From Flavonifractor sp. An100 (GTDB taxonomy: Bacteria; Bacillota; Clostridia; Oscillospirales; Oscillospiraceae), in the NCBI RefSeq assembly GCF_002161175.1, contig NZ_NFMA01000018.1:1-58945 (forward strand): a stretch of DNA of 58,945 nucleotides. Direction: 5' to 3'. Shown piece after piece: positions 48,709-58,363 of this stretch. Under the pieces are notes generated by a model. That model saw only the letters and a program-made list of their open reading frames with translations, did no database searches and was not told where the DNA came from. Every line of letters starts with the position of its first letter. The first letter of the stretch is position 1. Both the position numbers and the translations under genes were made by a program.

Positions 48709-49989
48709 ATGACTGAGAGCACCCGAAATCAGCTCATCGCACAGTTAAAAACAGAGGTCCACAGCCATCCGGATTTGACCAGCATGGATGACCATCAGCT
48801 CCAGGCTCTGATCGCCGCCACCCTGGAAAAGAAGCTGGAGTGGGCCCGGACCAGCAGTCCGGAGGCCTACCGGGAGCTGTCCGGCCTGAATTTTATGGAA
48901 AAGCGGCTGGTGACCACCGCGGTATACGAATCCATCCGGGGACTGGGTGTGTTGGGGCAGATCATTGCCGATCCCAATATCACAGAGGTGATGATCAACG
49001 GCTACCGGGACATCTTTGTGGAGCGGGCGGGACGGCTGACCAAGCTGGACAGCCAGTTTGAAAGCCGCCAGGAGCTGGAGACCATCATCACCAAGTTCGT
49101 CTCCCAGGCGGGGCGGGCGGTCAATGAGAGCGAGCCCATTGTGGACACCCACCTGGAGGACGGCTCCCGTGTCAACGTGGTCATGCCCCCGGTGGCCCTC
49201 AACGGACCCATCGTCACCATCCGCCGCTTCCCCAAAGAGGCCATGACGGTGGAGAAGCTCATCCAATACGGCTCCATCACCCCTGAGGTGGCCGATGTGC
49301 TGCGCCTGCTGGTCTCCTCCCGCTACAACATCTTTGTCAGCGGCGGAACGGGCAGCGGCAAGACCACCTTTCTCAATGCCCTGTCCAACTTTATCCCCCG
49401 GGATGAACGGATCATCACCATTGAGGACTCCGCTGAGCTTCAGATCAAGAACATCGACAACCTGGTCCGCCTGGAGACCCGCAACGCCGGCCCCGACGGC
49501 AGCGGCGCCATCACCATCCGGGATCTGATCAAGTCGGCCCTGCGTATGCGCCCGGACCGGATCGTGGTGGGCGAGGTGCGCGGCGCGGAGGCGCTGGATA
49601 TGCTCCAGGCAATGAATACCGGCCACGACGGCTCTTTGTCCACCGGCCACGCCAACTCCACCGCGGATATGCTCCGCCGTCTGGAGACGATGGTGCTCCA
49701 GGGAGCGGAGGGGCTGCCGCTGGAGGCCATCCGCCAGCAGATCGCCTCGGCGGTGGACATTGTCATCCACCTCTCCCGGCTCCGGGACAAGAGCCGGAAG
49801 ACCATGGAGATCGTGGAGATTCTGGGCTACGATACCGCCCAGCGGCAATTTGTGGTCAATCCCCTCTACCAGTTCCGGGAGGGCCCGGAGAGTACCAAGT
49901 CCAAGGTGGTGGGTGCGCTGCTGCGCACGGAAAACCCCATGCGCAACGTCCAAAAGCTGCGCAACGCCGGTATCGACCGAGTGATTTAA
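48709..49989 (+). CDS. tadA: Tad pilus secretion ATPase TadA/CpaF
   Basis: Hexameric type II/IV secretion ATPase that powers Flp pilus assembly, 426 residues. N-terminal domain with GLGVLGQIIADPNITEVMIN and the EPIVDTHLEDGSRVNV stretch, then Walker A SGGTGSGKTTFLNAL, Asp box IITIEDSAELQIK, LVRLETRNAG, Walker B LRMRPDRIVVGEVRGAEALD and His box STGHANSTADML. All motifs are intact. AGAGAGGAG precedes the ATG. Confidence 0.95.
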   Translation: MTESTRNQLIAQLKTEVHSHPDLTSMDDHQLQALIAATLEKKLEWARTSSPEAYRELSGLNFMEKRLVTTAVYESIRGLGVLGQIIADPNITEVMINGYRDIFVERAGRLTKLDSQFESRQELETIITKFVSQAGRAVNESEPIVDTHLEDGSRVNVVMPPVALNGPIVTIRRFPKEAMTVEKLIQYGSITPEVADVLRLLVSSRYNIFVSGGTGSGKTTFLNALSNFIPRDERIITIEDSAELQIKNIDNLVRLETRNAGPDGSGAITIRDLIKSALRMRPDRIVVGEVRGAEALDMLQAMNTGHDGSLSTGHANSTADMLRRLETMVLQGAEGLPLEAIRQQIASAVDIVIHLSRLRDKSRKTMEIVEILGYDTAQRQFVVNPLYQFREGPESTKSKVVGALLRTENPMRNVQKLRNAGIDRVI

Positions 49990-50004
49990 GGTGGGAGAGT
50001 AACC

Positions 50005-50883
50005 ATGGGAAACAATTTGTTCGCGCCTGCCCCCCAGGCTCCGCAGGAGGCCCCCCAGGCCAAGGGGACGAAGCCATCCAGGCAGCCGAAGCCGCCCAAG
50101 CCGCCCAAGCAGTCCAAACAGACGGCGGGCGGGTCCGCACTGCCCGACTATACCCGCAGCGGAAAGGGCATGCTGGACAGTGTGCTGGCCTTTTTCGCCG
50201 GCTTTTTGGGAGGCTTCGCGGTCCTGTACATCTTCTATAAGCTGCTCCCGGCGGCGCTGGTGGGCGGTGTGGCCGCGGGAACCGTCAACATTTTCGCCGC
50301 GGAGCAGGGCGCTCTGCGCAAACGGAAGTTCAAGCTGCGGGAGCAGTTTTTCGACCTGCTTCAGGCCATGTCGGTGGCCATGCGGGCGGGCAATCCGGTG
50401 CTGAAGGCGCTGGAGAGCGCCCGGGAGGACCTGGCCCTCATCTACCCCGAGCGCAGCGACATCCTGGTGGAGCTGGACGGAATCATCGGAAAGTTCCATA
50501 ACGCCGTCCCCCTCTCCCAGGCCTTCTCCGATTTCGCCCGGCGCAGCGGCCTGGAGGACGTGGCCAGCTTCGCCTCCATCTACGCCACCATTGAGGGCAA
50601 GTCCAGCCGGGCCGACGAAATCATTCGGGAGACCCAGCAGATCATTGCCGACAAAATGGAGATCGAAATGGAGATCGACACGCTGATGACCGCCGCCAAA
50701 TCAGAGGTCAACATCATGCTCTTCATGCCCCTGGTCATCCTGGGGGTCATCGGCTACGCCGGAGCGGGCTTTATGGACGCCATCTACACCACGGCGGTGG
50801 GCCGTATGGTGGCCACGGGAGGGCTGGTGGTGTTTATCATCAGCTTTGTGATGGCCCGTAAATTCAGCAACGTAAAGATATAG
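50005..50883 (+). CDS. tadB: Tad pilus inner-membrane platform protein TadB
   Basis: Membrane platform protein with a T2SSF domain, 292 residues. A Pro/Lys-rich cytoplasmic N-terminus (QAPQEAPQAKGTKPSRQPKP) leads to paired hydrophobic helices near residues 60-100, the helical core with DLLQAMSVAMRAGNPVLKAL and FARRSGLEDVASFASIYATI, and two C-terminal helices (MLFMPLVILGVIGYAGAGFM). It lies between tadA and tadC as usual. GGTGGGAGAG precedes the ATG. Confidence 0.88.
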   Translation: MGNNLFAPAPQAPQEAPQAKGTKPSRQPKPPKPPKQSKQTAGGSALPDYTRSGKGMLDSVLAFFAGFLGGFAVLYIFYKLLPAALVGGVAAGTVNIFAAEQGALRKRKFKLREQFFDLLQAMSVAMRAGNPVLKALESAREDLALIYPERSDILVELDGIIGKFHNAVPLSQAFSDFARRSGLEDVASFASIYATIEGKSSRADEIIRETQQIIADKMEIEMEIDTLMTAAKSEVNIMLFMPLVILGVIGYAGAGFMDAIYTTAVGRMVATGGLVVFIISFVMARKFSNVKI

Positions 50884-50896
50884 GGAGGGAAGGGCT

Positions 50897-51952
50897 TTGC
50901 TCATTGTTGTAATGGCGCTGGCCACAGCGCTGACAGTGGCCTGGTTCCTTTTGCTGGGTATGGCCTGCCAGGAGGACTGGATCACGGCGGCCTACAATCA
51001 GGTGCTGGACAACCGAACCCAGGCGGACAACGTCCGCCGCAAGGCCCGCCAGCGCCGGGAGAAGCTGGCCGAGTACCACGGAGCGGCGGCCCGGGTAATG
51101 GGGCTGTTTTTGGGCGACACGGGCGAAAAGGAGCTGCGGCGTCTGGAGCGGGACAATCAGCGGCTGCAAAGGGGCGACCTGCGCAGCGTCAGCCTGTTTG
51201 TCATTCCCGGCTACGTGCTCCAGCGGCGGGTGGAAGGCATTGGCCGCAGCGGAGTCTATAAGAAGATCGTGTCCCAGTACACAGAGATTTACGGCAAAAA
51301 GTTTGCCATCAATAAGAGCAAGCAGCTGCTGGCCAAGCTGCTCTCCTACCCCATTTTAGGGGTGGCCCTGTCCCTGATGCTGGGGACCCTCCTTCTGGGC
51401 AGCGGAAACGCCAGCGCGGGCCTGGCGGTGATGAGCGTGGGGACGGCGGCGGTGCTGGTGCTGGTGTATGCGCTGTACGATGAGATCAGCGACCAGGTGA
51501 CCAAGCGCAGAGAGGCCATCAGCCGCCAGTTCCCCAACGTGGTGTCCAAGCTGGCCCTGCTGGTCACGTCCGGGATGATCATGAGCCGGGCCTGGCGGGA
51601 GACGGCGGAAAGTCAGGAGCTGGAGCTGTACCAGGAGATGCGCCGGACCGCCGAGGAGCTGGACAACCTGGTGGACCCGGAGGCGGCCTATACCAATTTT
51701 ATCAACCGCTGCAACACCAAGGAGACCACCAAGCTGGCCTCTGCCATCATCCAGAACCAGTCCAAGGGCAACGCGGAAATCGGAGCGCTTCTCAAGGAGA
51801 TGGCCCACGAGGCCTGGCAGGAGCGGCGGCACACGGCCAAACGGGATTCGGAAAAGGCCAATTCCAAGCTGATGATCCCCACCATGCTGCTGTTTGTCAC
51901 CATTCTGGTGATGCTTATGGTGCCGGTGGCCATGAACTTTGCCAGCCTGTGA
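50897..51952 (+). CDS. tadC: Tad pilus inner-membrane platform protein TadC
   Basis: Second T2SSF-type platform protein, 351 residues. N-terminal helix LIVVMALATALTVAWFLLLG, a charged middle region, a helix pair around SYPILGVALSLMLGTLLLG and VMSVGTAAVLVLVYALYDEI, then the T2SSF core FPNVVSKLALLVTSGMIMSR and C-terminal helix MLLFVTILVMLMVPVAMNF. TTG start with GGGAGGG seven bases upstream; an in-frame ATG lies five codons later. Confidence 0.87.
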   Translation: MLIVVMALATALTVAWFLLLGMACQEDWITAAYNQVLDNRTQADNVRRKARQRREKLAEYHGAAARVMGLFLGDTGEKELRRLERDNQRLQRGDLRSVSLFVIPGYVLQRRVEGIGRSGVYKKIVSQYTEIYGKKFAINKSKQLLAKLLSYPILGVALSLMLGTLLLGSGNASAGLAVMSVGTAAVLVLVYALYDEISDQVTKRREAISRQFPNVVSKLALLVTSGMIMSRAWRETAESQELELYQEMRRTAEELDNLVDPEAAYTNFINRCNTKETTKLASAIIQNQSKGNAEIGALLKEMAHEAWQERRHTAKRDSEKANSKLMIPTMLLFVTILVMLMVPVAMNFASL

Positions 51953-51990
51953 CGGCGGAAGGGGCGACCGGGGAAAGGAAGGCGGATACC

Positions 51991-52164
51991 GTGGAAAAGG
52001 GCGTCAGGACGTTTTGGAACGATGAGGCGGGAGGAATGCTGCGCCCGGTCCTCCTGTCTCTGCTGCTGCTGGTGATACTGGGCGTGATCATAGTGACATC
52101 CGAGGGGCTGATGGCCATTTTGGAGCCGCTGAAACGGGTCAGCTGGCTGTTCCGGCTGGGATAA
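51991..52164 (+). CDS. Small single-pass membrane protein in the Tad operon
   Basis: 57-residue protein not recognised by family. A short hydrophilic start ending in FWNDEAGGMLRPV is followed by a hydrophobic helix LLSLLLLVILGVIIVTSEG and a short amphipathic end. The DE-G before the helix resembles a pilin processing region, so it may be a minor pilin or pseudopilin; this is inference. GTG start with GGAAGG eight bases before it; a GTG overlapping the tadC stop would add 14 residues. It lies between tadC and flp. Confidence 0.6.
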   Translation: MEKGVRTFWNDEAGGMLRPVLLSLLLLVILGVIIVTSEGLMAILEPLKRVSWLFRLG

Positions 52165-52263
52165 AGGGGTACCTGCGCTGGGACCATGGAAATGGAAGCG
52201 GCGTTTGTACATAGATTACGAGCATTATCCTTCCGCCGGTGTGAGGCGGGAGGAGGAAAGGAG

Positions 52264-52497
52264 ATGGAGCGTTTTATGTGGAATCAAATCAATCGGCTTC
52301 CTCTGTTGGCCTATCTGGCGGTCACCGGCTTTGTCCAGGATCTGAAGAAGGATGAGCGGGGGCTGTCCGGCGTGGTGGTGGCCGTGCTGCTCATTCTGGT
52401 AGCGGTGCTGGCCGTGGTGATGATCTGGAACTTCCTGGGCGACTGGCTGCAGGAACTGTTCGATCAGATCACCGGAAAAGCCGGAGGCATTGCGTAA
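52264..52497 (+). CDS. flp: Flp-type (type IVb) major pilin
   Basis: Structural pilin of 77 residues. Hydrophilic leader, then DERGLSGVVVAVLLILVAVL with Gly before the processed N-terminus, one long helix and a C-terminal WLQELFDQITGKAG. This is the Flp1 form found in Clostridia, and the prepilin peptidase encoded downstream should process it. GGGAGGAGG is seven bases before the ATG; upstream in-frame codons have no ribosome site. Absence of a second flp copy suggests that this is the only major pilin here. Confidence 0.82.
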   Translation: MERFMWNQINRLPLLAYLAVTGFVQDLKKDERGLSGVVVAVLLILVAVLAVVMIWNFLGDWLQELFDQITGKAGGIA

Positions 52498-52531
52498 CCT
52501 CAAAGACAGAGAAAAAGGGAGAGTGGCCGCC

Positions 52532-53194
52532 TTGAACAAACGAATCAGCCTCTGGAAGGATACGAGAGGGGATGCCGTGGTCGAGGCGGCCATCCTTTTC
52601 CCCATTATTATCATGGTGTTTGCCGGCTTAGTACTGCTGGCTGTCTATATGCCCACCCGGGCGGTGCTCCAGCGTGCCACCCAGTATGCGGCCACGGCCA
52701 TTGCCACCGGCCGCAGCGACACCTGGCTGCGCTTTGACCAGGGCGATATGGAATACTACTGGCTGGAGGAGCGGGGAGATCTGGAGAATGTGTATGCCTC
52801 CCTCTTCCGGGCCGTGCTCAACACGGCAAAGACGGATGAGGCTTCCCAGGCCGAGGATATCGTCACCACGGTGGAGAAGCAGGGGATTTTTCAGCCCCCG
52901 GGGAATTTGAAGGTGGAGCTGGGGGTAGTGAATTACGTGATCTATAAAGAGGTGGTGGTGACGGCCACCCGCACCATCCCGGTCCCGGTGGACCTGTCCT
53001 TCGTCCGCTTTCCCAAAGAGATCCCCATCACCGTCACCTCCACGGCGGTGGTGGAAAACGGAGACGAATTTATTCGAAATGTGGATTTAGCGGTGGATTT
53101 TGTGGAATATCTGGACGAAAAATATGAAATTTCCAAGGTATTTGAGAGCGTGGGCAAGGTGTGCGACAAATTCACCGAGTTTTTAGGGATATAG
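52532..53194 (+). CDS. tadE: TadE-like pseudopilin
   Basis: 220-residue pseudopilin. The N-terminal helix has the TadE signature RGDAVVEAAILFPIIIMVF with Glu at the pilin-like position, followed by an extracellular domain that ends with VDFVEYLDEKYEISKVFESV. TTG start chosen with GGGAGAG eight bases upstream; a TTG overlapping the flp stop would add 14 codons. TadE-type proteins are processed minor pilins needed for fibre formation. Confidence 0.82.
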   Translation: MNKRISLWKDTRGDAVVEAAILFPIIIMVFAGLVLLAVYMPTRAVLQRATQYAATAIATGRSDTWLRFDQGDMEYYWLEERGDLENVYASLFRAVLNTAKTDEASQAEDIVTTVEKQGIFQPPGNLKVELGVVNYVIYKEVVVTATRTIPVPVDLSFVRFPKEIPITVTSTAVVENGDEFIRNVDLAVDFVEYLDEKYEISKVFESVGKVCDKFTEFLGI

Positions 53195-53204
53195 GGGCGA
53201 GAGT

Positions 53205-55763
53205 ATGAGGAAATTCTTACGGGACTGCCGGGGAGCGGTGACGGTATTCGTCACCCTGCTGCTCATTCCGGCCACCCTGATCTGCGGCACGGGAGTTGAC
53301 ATTGCCCGGCTTTTCGCGGCGCGCAGCGTGGTGCAGGACGCCAACCAGCTGGCGGCCAACTCGGTGCTGGCCAGCTACGACGCCATGCTCCAGGACCTGT
53401 ACGGCCTGTTCGGCGTGATGAAGGATGACCCCACTCTGGCCGGTATGATCGACGACTATATCCAGGTGAGCGTGTTTGGGGAGGACTGGCAGGAGGAGGG
53501 CATGGGTACCTTCCAGCTGTTCTACGGTTCCAATCTGAATGCGGGGGAAATTGTCCCCGCCGCGGACAAGAACCTGAAAAACCAGGAGGTCCTGCGCCGC
53601 CAGATCGAGGAGTACGCCAAGTTCCGGGCCCCGGTGATCATTGTGGAGGAGATCCTGGGTATCCTGGACTCCTTCGAAAAGGTCAAGGCCGACGCCAAGG
53701 TCATCAAGACCAAGATGGATCTGGATGACAAGGTGGAGGACATCGAAAAGATTTATAAAAGGATATACGCCAAGATCCAGGAAGTGAATCAGATCGAGCA
53801 GCATGAAAATTCAGCCATGCAGTCGGTGAATACATACCTGAAAAATGTCCATGAGGAGCTCAAGAGTCTGTACAACACCCGTTGGATGTGGACAGAAGGG
53901 AAGCGGGAAGGCCGGATGGAGGAGTACCTCACCGACCTGGAGACCAAGTTCCAGGATATCAAGGACAACATTGCCTCGCTGCTCAAAGGGGGAACGGTCC
54001 AGCAGGGGTGGATTCCCGGGGATTTTGATGGCAGCGGCGAGTTTCAGGAGGGCTATTGGGCCAGCAGCTATAAGAGCGACGGCCTGAGCAAGGCCATCGG
54101 GGACTGGAAAAAGACCCTGGAAAACGACATGAAGCTGCTGGCGGAGCTGGAGAAGCTGTGCCAGTCGGCGGACGAAAAGAAGAGCGAACTGGAGGAGCTG
54201 CTGTCGGATCTGGAGGGGCAGCTGAACAGCGGGGAGTGTTCCTCTGACCTGAAAAAGGGCATGGAGCAGAAGGATGCGGACGGAAAATCCACACTGGACC
54301 GCTATCGGGACCTGCTGAAATACAAGCTGGAGCCCATGGCCAGCGCCGTGTCAGCCAAGAACGGGCCCCAGATCCAGTCGGTGATCGACCTGCTGGATAC
54401 GGTGTGCTTGAAGGACCAGAGCGACGGCTCCCCCAGCATCTCTCTGAACAATTTAAAGGACCTGGACCACATTTCGGAGTTTTCAATCGCGTTTGAACTG
54501 GAAAATGAGCAGCGCGCCGAAAAGCTGCCGGACACCCTGAAGCAGTTGCAGGAGATGAGCAACTGTTCCTATTCCCTGCCGGGGAAGTTCCTCCTCTTCC
54601 AGGACAGCAGCTTCACCACCAAGAACCGGGAATTTTATCAGGTCCTGGAGAGCATGTATAAGAATGAGGGGGACAGCGACAAAAAGGACACGGCCAAACA
54701 GGCGGTGACCTCCCTGTTTTCCAAGGCCCAGGGGCTGTTTGACGGCTGGACCTATGAGCCCGAGGGGGCCTGGAAATACAAGGAGGAGTCCCCGGCCAAC
54801 GACAGCTCCAATTTCGGCTCGGGAACCGACTGGGGGGACGAGGACGCGGCCAAGGATGAGACCAAAAACGCGCTGAACGGAAACCTGCTCAGCAGCTTGG
54901 GGGATATGGCCGGGAAGGCCGCCGACAAGATCCTGCTGCTGACCTACTGCAGCGAGATGTTCTCCTGCTACTCCACGGAAGAGGACGGCAGCGAGACCAA
55001 TATGGCCGGGATCCCCCTGAGCACCGACGTCAACTACTATTTCCAGTCGGAGCTGGAGTACCTCTATAACGGCGACCTGCACTCCGCCAAAAACAACCTC
55101 AAGGCGGTCACCAGCATGCTGTTTCTGGTGCGGTTCGTCTTCGACTATGTGGCCTCCTTCAGCATCTCGGAGGTGAACACGGCGGTCAACGGGGTCAAGG
55201 CGGCTCTGAGCGGCCTGGGTCCCTTCGCCTTTGTCATCGCGGAGCTGGCCCGGGTGGCCATCGCCATGGCGGAGGCGGCCCTGGACGTGAAGGCCCTGCG
55301 GTCCGGGGCGGAGATCGCCCTGTATAAGACCAACAGCACGTGGCGGTTCAGCGTAAGCGGAGTCATCGATGCGGCGGCCGGCACGGCGGGGGAGATCACG
55401 TCCAAGAAGGGTGACCAGGACAGCGATCCGGAGCCCGCCCTCTCCTATAAGGATTACGTGCGGCTGTTCCTGCTGCTCAAGGACGGGGATACCCTGGCCC
55501 AGCGGGCATCGGAGCTGATCTCCCTGAATGTGACCAACAAGAAGGAGAACATCGGGAATCTGTCCGACCGGACGGCCCGGGAGGATGCCATGAGCAAGGC
55601 GGAGCGGTTTGACATGGGGCAGGCCATCACCGATTTCAGTCTGACCACCACGGTGGACCTGCGCATGCTGTTTTTGTCCATGCCGCTGTTCCAGCGCGGC
55701 GTCAACGGCACCGTCCCGCCGGGCACTCTGGCCCTTTCGGTGACGGATTACAGGGGGTTCTGA
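53205..55763 (+). CDS. TadG-like large pilus-associated protein (DUF5702 type)
   Basis: 852-residue surface protein. The start RGAVTVFVTLLLIPATLICG carries a TadG/TadE-like membrane segment followed by GVDIARLFAARSVVQDANQL, typical of TadG-type N-termini. A long, mainly helical extracellular body with coiled-coil stretches (KVEDIEKIYKRIYAKIQEVN; LEKLCQSADEKKSELEELLS) follows, then a hydrophobic region near 640-700 and a C-terminal ALSVTDYRGF. Length and layout fit clostridial DUF5702 proteins in Tad loci. It may be the tip or surface-anchoring component. Its stop overlaps the next start. Confidence 0.8.
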   Translation: MRKFLRDCRGAVTVFVTLLLIPATLICGTGVDIARLFAARSVVQDANQLAANSVLASYDAMLQDLYGLFGVMKDDPTLAGMIDDYIQVSVFGEDWQEEGMGTFQLFYGSNLNAGEIVPAADKNLKNQEVLRRQIEEYAKFRAPVIIVEEILGILDSFEKVKADAKVIKTKMDLDDKVEDIEKIYKRIYAKIQEVNQIEQHENSAMQSVNTYLKNVHEELKSLYNTRWMWTEGKREGRMEEYLTDLETKFQDIKDNIASLLKGGTVQQGWIPGDFDGSGEFQEGYWASSYKSDGLSKAIGDWKKTLENDMKLLAELEKLCQSADEKKSELEELLSDLEGQLNSGECSSDLKKGMEQKDADGKSTLDRYRDLLKYKLEPMASAVSAKNGPQIQSVIDLLDTVCLKDQSDGSPSISLNNLKDLDHISEFSIAFELENEQRAEKLPDTLKQLQEMSNCSYSLPGKFLLFQDSSFTTKNREFYQVLESMYKNEGDSDKKDTAKQAVTSLFSKAQGLFDGWTYEPEGAWKYKEESPANDSSNFGSGTDWGDEDAAKDETKNALNGNLLSSLGDMAGKAADKILLLTYCSEMFSCYSTEEDGSETNMAGIPLSTDVNYYFQSELEYLYNGDLHSAKNNLKAVTSMLFLVRFVFDYVASFSISEVNTAVNGVKAALSGLGPFAFVIAELARVAIAMAEAALDVKALRSGAEIALYKTNSTWRFSVSGVIDAAAGTAGEITSKKGDQDSDPEPALSYKDYVRLFLLLKDGDTLAQRASELISLNVTNKKENIGNLSDRTAREDAMSKAERFDMGQAITDFSLTTTVDLRMLFLSMPLFQRGVNGTVPPGTLALSVTDYRGF

Positions 55764-56509
55764 TGGAGATGGGAAGAAAGGACGAAGGCGGATACATTGT
55801 GGTGGAGACCCTGGGGTCCTTCACCCTGTTCGTACTGTTCATGGTGGCGATCCTCAGCCTCATCAACATCACCGTGGTCCAGGTACGGGTGCATTACGCC
55901 ATGACCCAGGCGGCCCAGGCCCTGTCCATGTACAGCTATGTGCTGGATGTGACGGGGGCGGCGGGCCACATGACCAATATGGCCAGTCAGGCCGGCCAGG
56001 TCCAGGGGGAGATCGATGAGTTCCGCACCAACCTGGAGGGGGTCCTGACGGGGATGGAGAACCTGTCTCCCGACCAGGTGGGGGCCAGCGGCGAGGCGGC
56101 CCTGGGTCAGGCCAAGGGATGGATGGAGGACACCGCCTCAGATCCCAAGCAGACCCTCCGCCTGGTGCTCAACTACGGGCTGCAGGAGGTAGAGAACAGC
56201 GTCTTTGCCGCCGGAGTGAAGGCCATGGTGGGCCGGTACCTGTCCAACGGGGCCATGACCGGCGACGAGTTTTTAAAGGCCTTTGGCGTGGAGGAGGGGC
56301 TGGACGGCCTGACCTTCTACGACTTTGACGGGGCGGGCAATGACAGCATCCTTTTGGACGCCGACGGAAACGTGAAGCTGGCGGTGCGCTATGAGGTCAA
56401 TTATACCTTCGGCGCGCTCCCGCTGCCCTTTGAGCCGTCTCTGAAAATCTCCCAGGTGGTAAAGACCAAGGCCTGGCTGGGAGGCAATGGAGAGGGGTAT
56501 CAGCGGTGA
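55763..56509 (+). CDS. Second TadE/F-like pseudopilin
   Basis: 248 residues. The N-terminal segment GGYIVVETLGSFTLFVLFMV carries the pilin-like Glu followed by a membrane helix. The extracellular part has Gln-rich helices and VKLAVRYEVNYTFGALPLPF near the end, a pattern common in TadE/F proteins. Start and stop overlap neighbours by one and four bases (TGATGG; GTGA), so it is tightly coupled to the DUF5702 gene and the peptidase gene. Confidence 0.78.
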   Translation: MEMGRKDEGGYIVVETLGSFTLFVLFMVAILSLINITVVQVRVHYAMTQAAQALSMYSYVLDVTGAAGHMTNMASQAGQVQGEIDEFRTNLEGVLTGMENLSPDQVGASGEAALGQAKGWMEDTASDPKQTLRLVLNYGLQEVENSVFAAGVKAMVGRYLSNGAMTGDEFLKAFGVEEGLDGLTFYDFDGAGNDSILLDADGNVKLAVRYEVNYTFGALPLPFEPSLKISQVVKTKAWLGGNGEGYQR

Positions 56510-57039
56510 AAAAAGAAGTGATCTGCTGGCTGCCCCTGCTTCCCCTGGCCGGTGTGGTGCTGGCGCTGCGCCTGGGCAGCATGGAGGGGATCTCCCTTCT
56601 GCTGTGGATACTGCTGCTGGCCTTCGGCTACGGGGCGGCGCTCTGGGATCTGCGGCAAAAGCGGGTGCCCAACCAGCTGGTGACGGGCATGCTGGGCGCC
56701 TGGGTGCTGGTGCTGGTGCCCCAGCTGTTTTTCCAAACGGATACGGCTCTGGTGGCCCTCATCAGCGGAGGAGTGGGCTTCCTTCTGGCCGGAGGAGTGT
56801 TTCTGGTGGTATACCTGATCAGCCGAAAGGGGCTGGGGGGAGGGGACGTAAAATTCATGGCGGTGGCCGGGCTGTATCTGGGAGCCGCAAACGTCCTGCC
56901 CGCCATGCTGTATGGATGCGTCCTCTCGGCCGTGACAGGGTTGGTCCTGCTGGGGCTGAAACGGATCGGGCGAAGAGATACCATCCCTTTGGTGCCTTTT
57001 TTGTATGTGGGTATGGTATTGACAATGGTGTTCCGATAG
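56506..57039 (+). CDS. A24 prepilin peptidase TadV/CpaA
   Basis: Aspartic membrane protease that removes pilin leader peptides, 177 residues, about six helices. The two catalytic aspartates are visible in ALWDLRQKRVPNQL and the GLGGGDVKFMA (GxGD) motif. It lacks the N-methylase zinc domain, as usual for the Tad type. GTG start overlaps the previous stop by four bases. Probable substrates are Flp, the TadE-like proteins and possibly the small membrane protein. Confidence 0.9.
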   Translation: MKKEVICWLPLLPLAGVVLALRLGSMEGISLLLWILLLAFGYGAALWDLRQKRVPNQLVTGMLGAWVLVLVPQLFFQTDTALVALISGGVGFLLAGGVFLVVYLISRKGLGGGDVKFMAVAGLYLGAANVLPAMLYGCVLSAVTGLVLLGLKRIGRRDTIPLVPFLYVGMVLTMVFR

Positions 57040-57052
57040 GAGGTTACTGGGT

Positions 57053-58363
57053 TTGAAGCGTGGAAAGAGGATATTGTTGGCGGCGGGCTGCGCGGCGCTG
57101 CTCCTGCTGTCCTGGCTGATGGCCATTACGGCCAAATCAGATACACAGCGCCAGGCGGAGCTGATTGCGCAGGCGCAGGCCTACCTGGAAGACGAGGTCT
57201 ACATCCGCTGCGTCCCCGTGCTGGAAGAGGCGGTGGGATACAGCGGAAAGCACACCGAGCAGGCCGAGGAGCTGCTCAAGCAGGTCTATATCCACCTGTT
57301 TGATCAAAGCGGCTACCGGAGCAAGTATACCAGTTTGCTGGAACAGCAGATGGCCCGGAAGGATCCCAAGCCCGACGTGTTCCGGGAGGCGGCGGAGTAC
57401 TATCTGGACATCTCCAAGGAGAGCACCGCTCTGGAGGTGCTGCGGGACGGCATTGCCAAGACGGGGGACCAGGGGCTGGTGGACCTCTATGAGGCCAACC
57501 GCTATCTGTTCAAGCTGGAGCGTTCCACCTATCAGAACGTGACCGCCACCGTGGGCAACACCATCCAGGTCCAGCTGGACGGGAAGTGGGGGCTGGCGGA
57601 CGCCACCGGCTCCCTGCTCATCCCCTGCCAGTACGACAAGGTCAGCACCTGCTGGAACGGGCGGACCATTGTGAGTGAGGACGGCCTGATCACCGCCGTG
57701 GACCAGAACAACAACCGCCTGGCCAAGCTCCACGAGCAGGCCGGGGATTTCGGCAACTACGCCCAGGACCGGGTGGCCCTGAAGCTGGAGGACGGCTGGC
57801 ATCGGGCCAGCGGGGAATTTGCGGTGGGCAGCGCCGCCTTTGAGGAGATCGGCATGTATTCCGATGGATACGCCCCGGCTAAGAGCGGGGGGAAATGGGG
57901 CGTGGTGGACTTGGAAAACGAGTGGCTCGTCCCGCCCGAATACGACCAGATCATCCAGGATGAGCTGGGCCGCTGCTATGCCCAGGGGGCCGTGTTCGTC
58001 CGCCAGGGGGATCAGGTGCTGCTGCTGGTGGACGGCGAGCAGGTGGGGGAGCCCTACCAGGACGCCCGTCCCTTTGCCGACGGCTACGCCGCGGTGGAGC
58101 GGGACGGCAGGTGGGGCTTTATCGACACCCAGGGCAACGTCCAGATCGACTTCCGCTTTGACGACGCCCTCTCCTTCGGCCAGCACCTGGCCGCGGTGAA
58201 GGACGGAGACTTTTGGGGCTATGTGAGCCTGTCTGGTGAGATGGTCATCGAACCTCTTTTCCTCCAGGCCAAGAGCTTCAGCCAGGGCAGCGCCCCGGTG
58301 CGCACCGCGGATGGCTGGCAGTTTATCACGCTATTGGAGTATGAAAAGGGGTTGAGCCTATGA
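57053..58363 (+). CDS. WG-repeat membrane-anchored protein
   Basis: 436 residues. An N-terminal membrane anchor or signal (RILLAAGCAALLLLSWLMAI), a TPR-like helical part (~30-160), then WG repeats of a beta-rich surface domain: DGKWGLADATGSLLIPCQYD, GGKWGVVDLENEWLVPPEYD, DGRWGFIDTQGNVQIDFRFD and GDFWGYVSLSGEMVIEPLFL. Such repeats bind surface ligands or peptidoglycan, but the target here is unknown. TTG start with AGGAGG nine bases upstream. Its stop overlaps the next start (ATGA). Confidence 0.85.
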   Translation: MKRGKRILLAAGCAALLLLSWLMAITAKSDTQRQAELIAQAQAYLEDEVYIRCVPVLEEAVGYSGKHTEQAEELLKQVYIHLFDQSGYRSKYTSLLEQQMARKDPKPDVFREAAEYYLDISKESTALEVLRDGIAKTGDQGLVDLYEANRYLFKLERSTYQNVTATVGNTIQVQLDGKWGLADATGSLLIPCQYDKVSTCWNGRTIVSEDGLITAVDQNNNRLAKLHEQAGDFGNYAQDRVALKLEDGWHRASGEFAVGSAAFEEIGMYSDGYAPAKSGGKWGVVDLENEWLVPPEYDQIIQDELGRCYAQGAVFVRQGDQVLLLVDGEQVGEPYQDARPFADGYAAVERDGRWGFIDTQGNVQIDFRFDDALSFGQHLAAVKDGDFWGYVSLSGEMVIEPLFLQAKSFSQGSAPVRTADGWQFITLLEYEKGLSL

